From NCBI GenBank assembly GCA_032017425.1, contig DALZPW010000013.1: a DNA stretch of 61,493 bases. The stretch is one strand, 5' to 3'. Positions 26,548 through 35,178 of the stretch are shown piece by piece. Made by a program: the position numbers and the translations under genes. Position 1 is the stretch's first letter. The number at the start of each line of letters is the position of its first letter. The notes beneath the pieces are model-generated. The model saw nothing but the letters and a program-made list of their open reading frames with translations. It was not told where the DNA came from and ran no database searches. This DNA is from Faucicola tetraodonis. GTDB lineage: Bacteria > Pseudomonadota > Gammaproteobacteria > Pseudomonadales > Moraxellaceae.

Positions 26548-27185
26548 GATACCATCAATATGGTGTAGGACTCATTGAGGTATTAGTGTCTCTGTTGATT
26601 TTGGCAGTGGCAATTTTGGGTTTTAGTGCCATGCAAATGCAGTCTATCAAATCTACTTCTGAGTCGGTTGATAGATCACAGACACTATTAATGATGAGGT
26701 CGCTTGCGGAAAAAATCCGTGCCAATCCTACAGCGATTGCTACTTACCAAGATGCACTCAATAAAGTCTACGCTGATATGAACAAAGCGGCTGGCGCTAA
26801 AGATACCTTTCCGCAGCCTTCAAATCTTTGTATAGGTAGTACGATGTGCACAGCAACAGACATAGCCAATGCTGAGGTATGGAAACTAAAAACCCAACTC
26901 ACATCGACAGGTCTACAGATGGATTTGCAACCATGTCCGAGTACGGGGGGGGGAGGAACAACAGCTTCTACTAATGTTATGTATTCCTACTGTCTGATTA
27001 CTGCTTGGGGAAACACAACACCAACAATCGGCACAGATGATAATCCAATCAAAGACCCAAAAATTGCAAACGATAAGGGCACAATGGATTGTCTAACCCC
27101 AAGAGATGCTTCCAACACCACGAATATTAAAACGGGTGGTAAATATCATCCCAAAGCAACCTGTATGTTTCTGGAGATTAATTAA
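26544..27185 (+). CDS. pilV: Type IV pilus minor pilin PilV
   Basis: PilV is one of the tip-complex minor pilins that start pilus assembly and help anchor PilY1. The 213-residue product has a very short leader (MRYHQYG|VGLIE, Glu at mature position 5) and the PilV-type SLLILAVAILGFSAMQMQSIKSTSE helix. A nine-G tract at 26945-26953 falls inside the codons for STGGGGTT; gain or loss of one G would truncate the protein. Start overlaps fimT by 4 nt; pilW begins 1 nt after the stop. Confidence 0.85.
   Translation: MRYHQYGVGLIEVLVSLLILAVAILGFSAMQMQSIKSTSESVDRSQTLLMMRSLAEKIRANPTAIATYQDALNKVYADMNKAAGAKDTFPQPSNLCIGSTMCTATDIANAEVWKLKTQLTSTGLQMDLQPCPSTGGGGTTASTNVMYSYCLITAWGNTTPTIGTDDNPIKDPKIANDKGTMDCLTPRDASNTTNIKTGGKYHPKATCMFLEIN
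26945..26953. repeat. Nine-G homopolymer inside pilV
   Basis: A run of nine G residues encodes part of a Gly stretch near residue 136 of PilV. Runs of this length in surface-structure genes are common sites of slipped-strand phase variation. It is the longest G/C run I noticed in the window. Confidence 0.85.
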
Positions 27186-27186
27186 T

Positions 27187-28260
27187 ATGAATAGGTTGCA
27201 ACAGGGTTTCACGCTTATAGAGTTAATGATATCACTTATTTTAGGACTATTAGTATCTGCAGCAGCATTGCAAATACTTTACACCAATTCATTATCTTCA
27301 AACATACAAAGTGCAGGATCTAATATTGTAGATACCAATACTTTTGGTCTTGATTATCTAACCAAGCAAATTCGTAAAGCTAACTATGGTATTTTATCAT
27401 CACAAAGCTTCTTTTTAAATCATCGAACGCCACAAGGCGGCATTGTATTGACAGCCCCAGACAATTTAACTGTATTTGGCAATACAGTTGCAGGGGAAAC
27501 TGTAGCTAGTAATCTGCGCGGCTTATCAAAAAGCAATCAACAGATATCTGATACGCTTTTGACAAGATCGGCATCTTCGTTAAGTGGCAGTAATGTCAAA
27601 TTTGGCTCTACAGCGCTTTCAAGTGACCAGTTGACCATCCAGTATAAAGTGTCAAGTGATAATCAGGTGGATTGCCAAAGTCGCAATGTGATGAAAGATG
27701 ATTACGTTATTGAGCGATATTTTGTGCGGGATGGTGGGTTGGCTTGTGCCTCGGCGATCTATACCTATAGCGAGACTACTGCAAAAAAGGATGCAACCAA
27801 TCAAAATGCTATTAATATTGACAAGTATAAGAAACCTATTAAACAGTCAGATGGCAGTTTTAATCGAGATACAAGTGACACTACGCAAAATCTAGCAGGT
27901 AGTGGCGAGATAATTATTCCAAATGTGGATTATTTCAGAGTATTGTTAGGTGTGAGTGATAGTAAAAACTTTTCAACGAATCCAAGCACATATAAACTGA
28001 CGTATATGCCCATCCCAACGCCTATCTCAACTGTAAATGCAGACCCTTTTCCAACATTGAATAATCGAAGAATTGTGAATGTTCAAATAGGGCTTTTAGT
28101 ACGTTCAGATGGCTCAGTTACCGCATCAAAAGATCCCTCATTTACAGTTTTGGACAAGACCGATATAAAGTTAAATGATACCTCCAAAAATGATGGAAAA
28201 ATGAGAAGAGTTTTGGAGACAACTGTCTTTCTAAGAAATGCCAGAGGGACTGTACAATGA
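27187..28260 (+). CDS. pilW: Type IV pilus minor pilin PilW
   Basis: PilW is a minor pilin of the pilus tip complex. The 357-residue product starts MNRLQQG|FTLIELMISLILGLLVSAAALQILYTN, with the prepilin site after Gly7 and Glu at mature position 5; PilW family members are the largest of these minor pilins, and the length fits. The ATG at 27187 lies 1 nt after the pilV stop; an in-frame ATG at 27106 would put the prepilin motif too deep and overlaps pilV. The stop overlaps pilX by 4 nt. Confidence 0.87.
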   Translation: MNRLQQGFTLIELMISLILGLLVSAAALQILYTNSLSSNIQSAGSNIVDTNTFGLDYLTKQIRKANYGILSSQSFFLNHRTPQGGIVLTAPDNLTVFGNTVAGETVASNLRGLSKSNQQISDTLLTRSASSLSGSNVKFGSTALSSDQLTIQYKVSSDNQVDCQSRNVMKDDYVIERYFVRDGGLACASAIYTYSETTAKKDATNQNAINIDKYKKPIKQSDGSFNRDTSDTTQNLAGSGEIIIPNVDYFRVLLGVSDSKNFSTNPSTYKLTYMPIPTPISTVNADPFPTLNNRRIVNVQIGLLVRSDGSVTASKDPSFTVLDKTDIKLNDTSKNDGKMRRVLETTVFLRNARGTVQ

Positions 28261-29057
28261 ACCAACAGTATTTGCTAAAAGGCTATCCTAAATCTCAAGC
28301 CGGTGTAGCACTCATCATCGTCTTAATTGTCTTGCTACTAATATCTATTCTTGGAATTATTGTACTAAGAAAAAGTACAACAGATTTGCAGGTGGCCACA
28401 GCCTCGCAAATTTCTCAGTTGATGTTTCAAGCCAATGATGATGCTTTTGGCAAAGTTGAAAAAGAAGATAGATTGCGAGTGGCTTCCACTTCCTCTACTA
28501 GAAACGGACTTGATACATTACAAGGGTATATCTCACGAGCCGGTGAAGATACTTTTAATGCAGAGACAGTGTTCTGTGTACGTCCACGAGAGAGTGCTTT
28601 ATTTAGACTTGATAAAATCACTCAAAAAAACAATGCAGGGAATATATTGGAAGGTGCAAATCGGGGATTTTGTGATCCCACAAACCCGAATGATTACGTC
28701 AATGAAGGTCGTGTAATGACGCAAATGACTTTTGTCAAATTAGCACAGGCAAAAGATGTCGTACCGTTATCAGGCCATGCTAGAAGTGATGAAAGTAATG
28801 ATTTGGCCACTAATTCAAGCACTCAAGAGTCACCTTGTGTTTATTTTAATGGTTATTCTGTATCACTTGTCCCTAGTTATACTAGTTCAAATGTCAGCTT
28901 AGGTAGTAGTACATCTACAGGTACAGATACAGTGGCAGGATGTTTAAAGCAAAAAATTGACAATATTGACAAGTGTCTAACGGATTTGGGTGTACCCCAT
29001 AATATCCAAATGCAAAGTTATAAACACGAACCTGTAGGTGTAAGCTGTCTGAGTTAA
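28257..29057 (+). CDS. pilX: Type IV pilus minor pilin PilX
   Basis: PilX is thought to lie at the pilus tip with PilV, PilW and PilY1. The 266-residue product has a leader ending SQAG|VALII, and the mature position 5 residue is Ile rather than Glu, as in GspK-like tip subunits that insert without the usual Glu contact. The hydrophobic helix ALIIVLIVLLLISILGIIVLRKS follows. The C-terminal part has several Cys residues. It overlaps pilW by 4 nt and precedes pilY1 by 80 nt. Confidence 0.85.
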   Translation: MNQQYLLKGYPKSQAGVALIIVLIVLLLISILGIIVLRKSTTDLQVATASQISQLMFQANDDAFGKVEKEDRLRVASTSSTRNGLDTLQGYISRAGEDTFNAETVFCVRPRESALFRLDKITQKNNAGNILEGANRGFCDPTNPNDYVNEGRVMTQMTFVKLAQAKDVVPLSGHARSDESNDLATNSSTQESPCVYFNGYSVSLVPSYTSSNVSLGSSTSTGTDTVAGCLKQKIDNIDKCLTDLGVPHNIQMQSYKHEPVGVSCLS

Positions 29058-29110
29058 AAATTTTTTATTTAAAATTACTAATCTTAAATACGTGTATCAA
29101 TAAATATTAA

Positions 29111-29128
29111 GGTGAAATATCACCGAGG
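29111..29128 (+). promoter_or_regulatory. Hairpin abutting the pilY1 ribosome site
   Basis: GGTGA (29111-29115) and TCACC (29120-29124) can form a small hairpin directly before the GAGG ribosome site (29125-29128), 9 nt from the pilY1 ATG. It may tune translation of the large tip protein; the stem is only 5 bp. Confidence 0.3.
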
Positions 29129-29137
29129 TAGCTGAAA

Positions 29138-32100
29138 ATGGAACAAGCATACAACAAAAATTACTGTTCAAATATGAGTTTCAAACTGTTGCCACTTGCT
29201 ATTGGTAGCTTGATGGTTACAAACGTAACCACCCATGCTAGTGATATTGAGCTGTATAAGGCTGCCTCTGAAGGTGGAGCGACAGTGATGCTGGTGTTTG
29301 ATAACTCAGGGAGTATGGATGAGAGAAGTATAGGAGTTGACTATGCTTCTGATGGAATATCTATTGATTACGATGATAATGATAATGCCTATTGTTCAAA
29401 AAATAACATGATAGATTATATATCTACTAGTCAATTACCACAGGCTATCTATAATGATGATGGTGCTGCTAATACGACCATTTCCCCGACTGCTGTTAAT
29501 TATTCTGTTAATAGTTGTACTATCGGTGGAAAAACTTATTATGACCGTATTTCGAGATTAAAATTAGCATTGATGCCACTGATTGCGAATCCTAAAACAG
29601 CCTTTGGTAACGGAGTCGATTTTACTAAATATAAAATTGGATTAGCTAATTTCTTCTATACGAATAGTTCAACAGGGGGTGGCAAGATTAGTTATCCTGC
29701 TTACGAATTTACACTCGCTAATCGTACTGAAATGCTAAAAATTGTAGCCGGATTAAAAGCTGAAACCAATACGCCAAGTGCACACGCCTATGCTGAAGTA
29801 GGTGCCTATATGTTGGGGACGAATACTGCTAACATTACTACCGTATCAATAAGTAAAGAAATTGGTTACTATGTAAAAAAAGGATCGAAATATAATGTCT
29901 ATAAGTGTACTGCGAATGCCCCTACTAATAATGGCAATATTCAAACTTGTACATCATATGATAAAGTGCAAAATAAAGTGGCGTTTGCAGATATAGATAT
30001 TCCAAAATATGTTGGTGATTATGATTCTGTAGATGATATTAAAGGTGGCCAAAGGTTTTATGTTATATCTACTTCGAATATACAGCAAAAAAGTCCATAT
30101 TCAGGATTTAGCATGGCATATCCTGATGCTGTAAATGGGAACAATTATATTTCACCACTTACCCCACCTACGTCTGCTAGTGAGCAACAATGTTCAGGAA
30201 ATGGTATTTATTTTTTAACTGATGGTGTACCAAATAACGTACAAGGCACCTCAGCAATTGATTTAATGAATAATGCATTAAACAAAGTCAGTCCGATTGC
30301 CAATCCTGCAGGTACAAAGCTTAGTGTGGGTACAAATGCTACTTGTAATAGTTCTCTGTTAAATGGTATTTCGGACGGCTCAACAACTAACAGAAGTGGT
30401 TGGAAATGTATGGGTTTATTTGCCCAGAAATTGCGAAGTACTAATAATCCAATTGGCAGAGAAATTATTACAGGAACAGCAGGATTTGGTAAAGTATTTG
30501 AATCCTTAGCTGGTAAAACAACTTGTGATAGTACCAATCCAGATGCAAGTAATCTCTGTAGATTAGGTAGAAAAGGTGAAGGATTTGGTGAAGGCGGCTT
30601 TTATTATGTAGAGACCCCGGAGCAACTAGCCAATAGTATTAAATCTTTTATCGCAGGCGTAGGCAATAAAGAAATCCCAGCGATATCCACCGGTACGATG
30701 TCAGTACCATTGGATGCACTTAATACTCAGCAATCCCGTGGTTATGCCTATACGCCTATTTTAGACCCCAGACCAGGCGTCACTGATCTATGGGATGGCA
30801 ACCTAAAAAAATATTATATCCGCAATGGTACCGTCACCGCTGATGGCGCCGGTACAAAACCAGTATTTAATGATTTGACTGGACAATTTTCTACTTCTAC
30901 CTATGATATCTGGAATACCATTAATGACGCTACAAGGGAAGATGCACAGCGACCTGATAAAGCTTTACCACAAGTGGGTGGAGCATTTCAGCAAGTGTTT
31001 GAAAAACCAGGAAATGATCGTAACCTTTGGGTAAATATCGAAGGTACTTTGGCAAATATTGCAGTTGATGCTAGTACCAAAAAACCAGTCGGTTTTACTA
31101 GCTTGAAACCATCACTGCGTACTGATTTAGTGAAGCCTACAACAGTTACCTCAACAACGCCTGATAACCGAACGCCCACTGTGACTAGTGTTTTGAATAA
31201 TATTTTGGTGTTTATGGGTTATCCTGCCCAAAATTTATCTGATATGGATGATACCACCATCTTGACAGGCAGTCAGTCCAAAAACCCAAAAAATATTGGT
31301 GGCGTGATTCATTCGCTTCCACAATTAGTCACCTACGGCATTGATTTGGATACCAATGGTAAATTTAATGCTACAACACGTAAAGACAGTGTATTGTACG
31401 GTTCAATGGATGGCGCATTACACCTAATAGATGATAGTACAGGCAAAGAGCAGTTTACCTTTATTCCGAAAGAAATTCTCGACTTACAATCAGGTGCTCT
31501 AATAAAAAGTGGTAAAACTACTGACTCGAAGCTACCCTATGGGGTTGATGCACCTTGGAATGTGTATACAACCTATAATATCACGAGTAACACTACAGGG
31601 ACAGGTACTAGCGCTGTCACTACAAATAGCTATGTCGCTAAACAAGTCTTTGCCTCAGGCGGTTTACGCATGGGTGGTTCATCTTACTATAATCTAGATA
31701 TTACGAATCCTACAACGCCTAATATGGTGTACTCAGTGGGTTCAAATTATGCCACATTGCAAGCAGGTCAGTATCCAAAAAAATCAGATGGTACCAATGA
31801 TACCACACTTAAAGGAATGCAAAATGGTACTTACCGTACTACTGGTGACCAAGCAGCTTTTGCAAGAATGGGGCAATCTTGGGGCAAGCCTAGTGTCGGT
31901 TTTGTGCGGTCAGGGGGTAAAAAAGTCATGGTGAATTTCTTACCTGGTGGCTATGACACTCGTTATGAGACTGCAAACTTTGCTGCAGATTCATCAAATC
32001 TTGCACAAGGTAATGCAGTCTATATGGTACGAGTAGGGGAAGAAAAAGAAGACAGTACAACCAAAAAAGTAACTATAGATACCACATTAGATAAAGGTAA

Positions 32101-33292
32101 GCTGTTATGGTGGGCAAGTTATCCAGCATCAGAAAATGGTACGACGACAGCTGCACGTCCTACGTCCGTCACCTTACAAAAAACTGAACACAGTGATATG
32201 ACTGATAGTATTGTCACTGAAATACGTACCGTTGACCGTAACTATGACGGCTATACAGATTTTATTTATTTTGCTGACTTAGGCGGCAGAGTGTGGCGAG
32301 CTGATATTAATAACAACAAAGATACGGATAATTTCCGTGTTGATCGCTTAGTCAAACTGCTAGATGTGAGTAATCAAAAAGGTGGTTCAGATGTTGCCCC
32401 AAGGTTTTATGAGCGTCCATTATTTACAGTAACTGATGAAGTTGTAGAAGGTTCACCCATAGCACAAATTACTGTGGGTACAGGAAATCGCAGTTTACCT
32501 GTAAGTGATAAACGTAGCGTACCAGATGCTATTTATAGTTTTATGGATAGAGAGGCGGGTAAAAAAGATTTGTTCTGCTATAAGACCGATGCTGAGTGTA
32601 AAGGCACTGCTAAGTCAGATCCCTATTTGAGTCAAGCGCTTGTGACCAAGGATTTAACTGTAGCCAATCTGGCTAAGGTAACTTTTACGGCTAGCGATGC
32701 AACTATCAAAACCAATATGATGAAAGGTGTGACAGATACAACATTCAAACATGGTTGGTATTATCCCTTTGAGCAGTGGTACAAAGTTAATGGTACAGGT
32801 GCTAGTGCGGTTATGAGTAATGTATTAGAGACTGATCGCACAAAATATCAAGGTATGAAAATGCTTAATGAGCCAGATGCTCAAAATGGTCTACTATTTG
32901 TGTCGGTTTATAATCCAAATGTCAATTTAATTGCAGAGGGTTGTTCTGCTACTGTGCAAGGCGCCACTCAACGTATGCTGATGTGTCTACCTTTTGGCAA
33001 CTGCGGCGCATCTGGTTATAACACTACAACTGGTGCAGATGGTAAACCTTCGACAGATTACACTAGACGCTCAGCAGCCTTAGCAGGTGCGGGCATTATT
33101 GATAATATCATTACTCAATCTAAGCCTAATGAGGGTGGCTCATTATTTGGGGTATTACAACTTAGCTGTACAGGTACGGACTGTGATAAAGCAACCTTTA
33201 ATAAACCCAGTTATATTAATATCAATACTATTAACTCAGATGGTGTTAATCGTGACAAAGTCATGAATCCGCGAGAATGGTGGGAAAACTAG
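29138..33292 (+). CDS. pilY1: Type IV pilus tip adhesin PilY1
   Basis: PilY1 is a secreted, calcium-dependent pilus-tip protein that promotes pilus extension, adhesion and surface sensing. The 1384-residue product has a signal peptide (to about residue 35), an N-terminal von Willebrand A-like domain with the metal-binding DNSGSMD motif starting at Asp55, and a C-terminal beta-propeller with the EF-hand-like calcium loop DRNYDGYTD at residues 1033-1041, equivalent to the calcium site of the Pseudomonas protein. Cys residues cluster near the C-terminus (CLPFGNCG, CTGTDC). The length is at the upper end for the family. pilE-like genes follow after 1 nt. Confidence 0.93.
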   Translation: MEQAYNKNYCSNMSFKLLPLAIGSLMVTNVTTHASDIELYKAASEGGATVMLVFDNSGSMDERSIGVDYASDGISIDYDDNDNAYCSKNNMIDYISTSQLPQAIYNDDGAANTTISPTAVNYSVNSCTIGGKTYYDRISRLKLALMPLIANPKTAFGNGVDFTKYKIGLANFFYTNSSTGGGKISYPAYEFTLANRTEMLKIVAGLKAETNTPSAHAYAEVGAYMLGTNTANITTVSISKEIGYYVKKGSKYNVYKCTANAPTNNGNIQTCTSYDKVQNKVAFADIDIPKYVGDYDSVDDIKGGQRFYVISTSNIQQKSPYSGFSMAYPDAVNGNNYISPLTPPTSASEQQCSGNGIYFLTDGVPNNVQGTSAIDLMNNALNKVSPIANPAGTKLSVGTNATCNSSLLNGISDGSTTNRSGWKCMGLFAQKLRSTNNPIGREIITGTAGFGKVFESLAGKTTCDSTNPDASNLCRLGRKGEGFGEGGFYYVETPEQLANSIKSFIAGVGNKEIPAISTGTMSVPLDALNTQQSRGYAYTPILDPRPGVTDLWDGNLKKYYIRNGTVTADGAGTKPVFNDLTGQFSTSTYDIWNTINDATREDAQRPDKALPQVGGAFQQVFEKPGNDRNLWVNIEGTLANIAVDASTKKPVGFTSLKPSLRTDLVKPTTVTSTTPDNRTPTVTSVLNNILVFMGYPAQNLSDMDDTTILTGSQSKNPKNIGGVIHSLPQLVTYGIDLDTNGKFNATTRKDSVLYGSMDGALHLIDDSTGKEQFTFIPKEILDLQSGALIKSGKTTDSKLPYGVDAPWNVYTTYNITSNTTGTGTSAVTTNSYVAKQVFASGGLRMGGSSYYNLDITNPTTPNMVYSVGSNYATLQAGQYPKKSDGTNDTTLKGMQNGTYRTTGDQAAFARMGQSWGKPSVGFVRSGGKKVMVNFLPGGYDTRYETANFAADSSNLAQGNAVYMVRVGEEKEDSTTKKVTIDTTLDKGKLLWWASYPASENGTTTAARPTSVTLQKTEHSDMTDSIVTEIRTVDRNYDGYTDFIYFADLGGRVWRADINNNKDTDNFRVDRLVKLLDVSNQKGGSDVAPRFYERPLFTVTDEVVEGSPIAQITVGTGNRSLPVSDKRSVPDAIYSFMDREAGKKDLFCYKTDAECKGTAKSDPYLSQALVTKDLTVANLAKVTFTASDATIKTNMMKGVTDTTFKHGWYYPFEQWYKVNGTGASAVMSNVLETDRTKYQGMKMLNEPDAQNGLLFVSVYNPNVNLIAEGCSATVQGATQRMLMCLPFGNCGASGYNTTTGADGKPSTDYTRRSAALAGAGIIDNIITQSKPNEGGSLFGVLQLSCTGTDCDKATFNKPSYININTINSDGVNRDKVMNPREWWEN

Positions 33293-33293
33293 C

Positions 33294-33830
33294 GTGAGTA
33301 AAGTACATTTTGCTATAGCTGAGAAGACTCTGCTTAATTCAAAAGGTTTTACTTTGATTGAGTTGATGATTACAGTGATGGTAATAGCCATTTTGGCAGC
33401 GATTGCTGTACCATCTTATCAGCACTTTATCAAAAAAAATGATATTCAAAAAGTAAAGTCTATCATTATGATGCAGTCAAATGAACTCAACAAATGGCGA
33501 GCAAGGCAATTAAATTATGCAGGGTTTACCTCCCAATCACAAACGTTTGATTCAGACAAAAAGACGTTTCACTATCCTAATACAGGTAGTGCAAAGTATG
33601 ATATCAAAATGGTGACAATACTAGGATCTGATTCGAATTTAAGCGAGTCAACGTTTGCAAATGCTAGTGTAGCAACCAACTATGTCATATTGGCTACCCC
33701 GTTACTCAGTGGCTATCCTTATATTGGTTTTTCTAGTCAAGGAATCCAATGTGAGTCGCTAGATGGCTCAATAACGGCAATAAAACTTTTTGAAGATAGC
33801 AACTGCGGTACAGGAAGTTCATCATGGTAA
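33294..33830 (+). CDS. pilE: Type IV minor pilin, PilE-like (first copy)
   Basis: The 178-residue product starts at GTG 1 nt after the pilY1 stop. The leader is 18 residues and ends NSKG|FTLIELMITVMVIAILAAIAVPSY, with Glu at mature position 5. The globular part has two Cys residues near the C-terminus (GIQCESLDG and DSNCGTG), the usual pilin disulfide loop. PilE-type minor pilins complete the fimT-pilVWXY1-E operon of pseudomonads. A second pilE-like gene overlaps its end by 7 nt. Confidence 0.8.
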   Translation: MSKVHFAIAEKTLLNSKGFTLIELMITVMVIAILAAIAVPSYQHFIKKNDIQKVKSIIMMQSNELNKWRARQLNYAGFTSQSQTFDSDKKTFHYPNTGSAKYDIKMVTILGSDSNLSESTFANASVATNYVILATPLLSGYPYIGFSSQGIQCESLDGSITAIKLFEDSNCGTGSSSW

Positions 33831-34297
33831 TAACCCAGTACAAAAGTAATGGCTTTACTCTAATTGAACTCATGATTGTGGTGGCAATTATTGGTATATT
33901 AGCAGCAGTGGCTTATCCCAATTATCAATCTTATGTGATTAAAACACATCGTAATAACATGATGTTTGAATTACAGAATATCGCCATGCGTATCCAATCT
34001 CGAAAACTAGTGGAAGGTATATACACAAATATTTCTCTGTCTCATGTTTTAGGCGCCACTCCTGTACTTGGTGCTATTACTTATCCATTGGGTAATGCAG
34101 ATTACAATGTAACCATTATTGACAGCTCAACTAATACCCCAATGATAGGAAATACCATGACTACTTCTAAATGGCGTATACAGGCTATACCAATTTCCAA
34201 CGGTCTTATGAGTAATGATGGCACATTAACTTATGATTCTGATGGTGTAAAATGCCGAAATACCTCATGTGGTACGGGTCAAGAATGGAATAATTAG
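33824..34297 (+). CDS. Type IV minor pilin, PilE-like (second copy)
   Basis: The 157-residue product has a 10-residue leader ending KSNG|FTLIELMIVVAIIGILAAVAYPNYQSYV, with Glu at mature position 5, and closes with a Cys loop (GVKCRNTSCGTGQEW). The start overlaps the previous gene by 7 nt. The YPNYQSYV segment is the PilE/ComE-type minor pilin hallmark, so of the two copies this resembles PilE more closely. It may have arisen by duplication, but the two globular domains look quite different. Confidence 0.8.
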   Translation: MVITQYKSNGFTLIELMIVVAIIGILAAVAYPNYQSYVIKTHRNNMMFELQNIAMRIQSRKLVEGIYTNISLSHVLGATPVLGAITYPLGNADYNVTIIDSSTNTPMIGNTMTTSKWRIQAIPISNGLMSNDGTLTYDSDGVKCRNTSCGTGQEWNN

Positions 34298-34366
34298 CTT
34301 ATTAAGTTAAGCATTGAACAATTTTCGGCAATATAGAGAATATTCATGTTGGGTGACCTAAAATAG

Positions 34367-34394
34367 TGACAAAGATTGTCATATATTTGACAAT
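34367..34394. promoter_or_regulatory. Alternating TGACAA/TTGTCA boxes, possible PilR sites
   Basis: TGACAA (34367-34372), TTGTCA (34376-34381) and TGACAA (34388-34393) alternate within 28 nt, forming two overlapping perfect inverted repeats. They lie about 135 nt upstream of the sigma-54 promoter, a normal enhancer distance. The Pseudomonas PilR boxes centre on TGTC, and each box here contains TGTC or its complement. Function is inferred. Confidence 0.45.
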
Positions 34395-34526
34395 AACATA
34401 CGGATAGCTGAATAAAATGGGCTGTTTAGGAAAAATTTTGCTTAAATAATCCTTGATGCACTAAATAATTTTAAATTAGTAGCCAAATAGAAGATATATT
34501 AGTGTTAATTTGGCTAAAAAAAGAAA

Positions 34527-34543
34527 TTGGCACAAAAAATGCA
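34527..34543 (+). promoter_or_regulatory. Sigma-54 promoter of pilA
   Basis: TTGGCAC (34527-34533) and ATGCA (34539-34543) place GG and GC exactly 10 nt apart, the strict -24/-12 spacing of RpoN promoters. Transcription would start near 34554, giving a leader of about 120 nt. Pilin genes of Moraxella and Pseudomonas are known to use RpoN with the PilS/PilR pair. Confidence 0.88.
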
Positions 34544-34676
34544 GTAACTACATTACCAAGGCAAAGTGAGGGTTATCAAAACTTTGCAGATTGACTTAAT
34601 TACTTGGATGACTGGCTACATAATTAATTATATGACTAGGTTATCCATTTTATACACTCAAAAATAGGAGTTCATT

Positions 34677-35102
34677 ATGAACGCTCAAAAAGGTTTTACT
34701 CTAATTGAATTAATGATTGTTATCGCGATTATCGGTATTTTAGCGGCTATCGCTATTCCAGCGTATCAAGACTACATTGCTCGCTCTCAAATAACTGAAG
34801 CTGTAACCTTAGCAAGTGGTCAAAAAGGGGCAGTAACAGAAGTTCGTTCTAACACAGGTGCATGGCCAACCTCTAATGCTGGAGCAGGTATTGCAGCAGC
34901 CTCTAGTATTTCAGGAAAATATGTGGCTAAAACAGAGGTAGGGGCAAGTGGCGTAATTACTGCAACCATGAAAAGTGCAAGTGTTAATGACCAGGTTAAA
35001 GGTGCAACTATTGTATTAACACCAACAGAGACATCGGGGGCATATACTTGGGCTTGTACATCTTCACTCAGTGCTAAATATCTACCATCAGCTTGTCGCT
35101 AA
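34677..35102 (+). CDS. pilA: Major type IV pilin PilA
   Basis: PilA is the main subunit of the type IV pilus, used for twitching, adhesion and DNA uptake. The 141-residue product has a 6-residue leader MNAQKG|FTLIELMIVIAIIGILAAIAIPAYQDYIARSQ, with Phe at position 1 and Glu at position 5 of the mature protein. The C-terminal disulfide loop lies between the Cys in YTWACTSS and the Cys in LPSACR. Middle segments rich in Ser, Ala and Gly (SNAGAGIAAASSIS) and the Ser near the C-terminus are possible O-glycosylation sites, given the adjacent pglL-like gene. TAGGAG precedes the ATG. Confidence 0.95.
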   Translation: MNAQKGFTLIELMIVIAIIGILAAIAIPAYQDYIARSQITEAVTLASGQKGAVTEVRSNTGAWPTSNAGAGIAAASSISGKYVAKTEVGASGVITATMKSASVNDQVKGATIVLTPTETSGAYTWACTSSLSAKYLPSACR

Positions 35103-35120
35103 TTAATTAAAGTTAAAGTT

Positions 35121-35149
35121 AAAAAAAGGGAGGAAACTCCTTTTTTTTT
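35121..35149 (+). terminator. Terminator of pilA
   Basis: A-rich arm plus GGAG (to 35132) and CTCC plus nine T residues (35137-35149) make a short GC-core stem with a GAAA tetraloop. It lies 18 nt after the pilA stop. Confidence 0.85.
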
Positions 35150-35178
35150 GTTTAAACGTACTGTAAGGAAAATTTTAG

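Noticed and set aside
28257..29057. PilX as a degenerate pilin because it lacks Glu at position 5
   Set aside because: The leader, helix and length are intact and GspK-like tip subunits commonly lack this Glu, so it is not evidence of decay.
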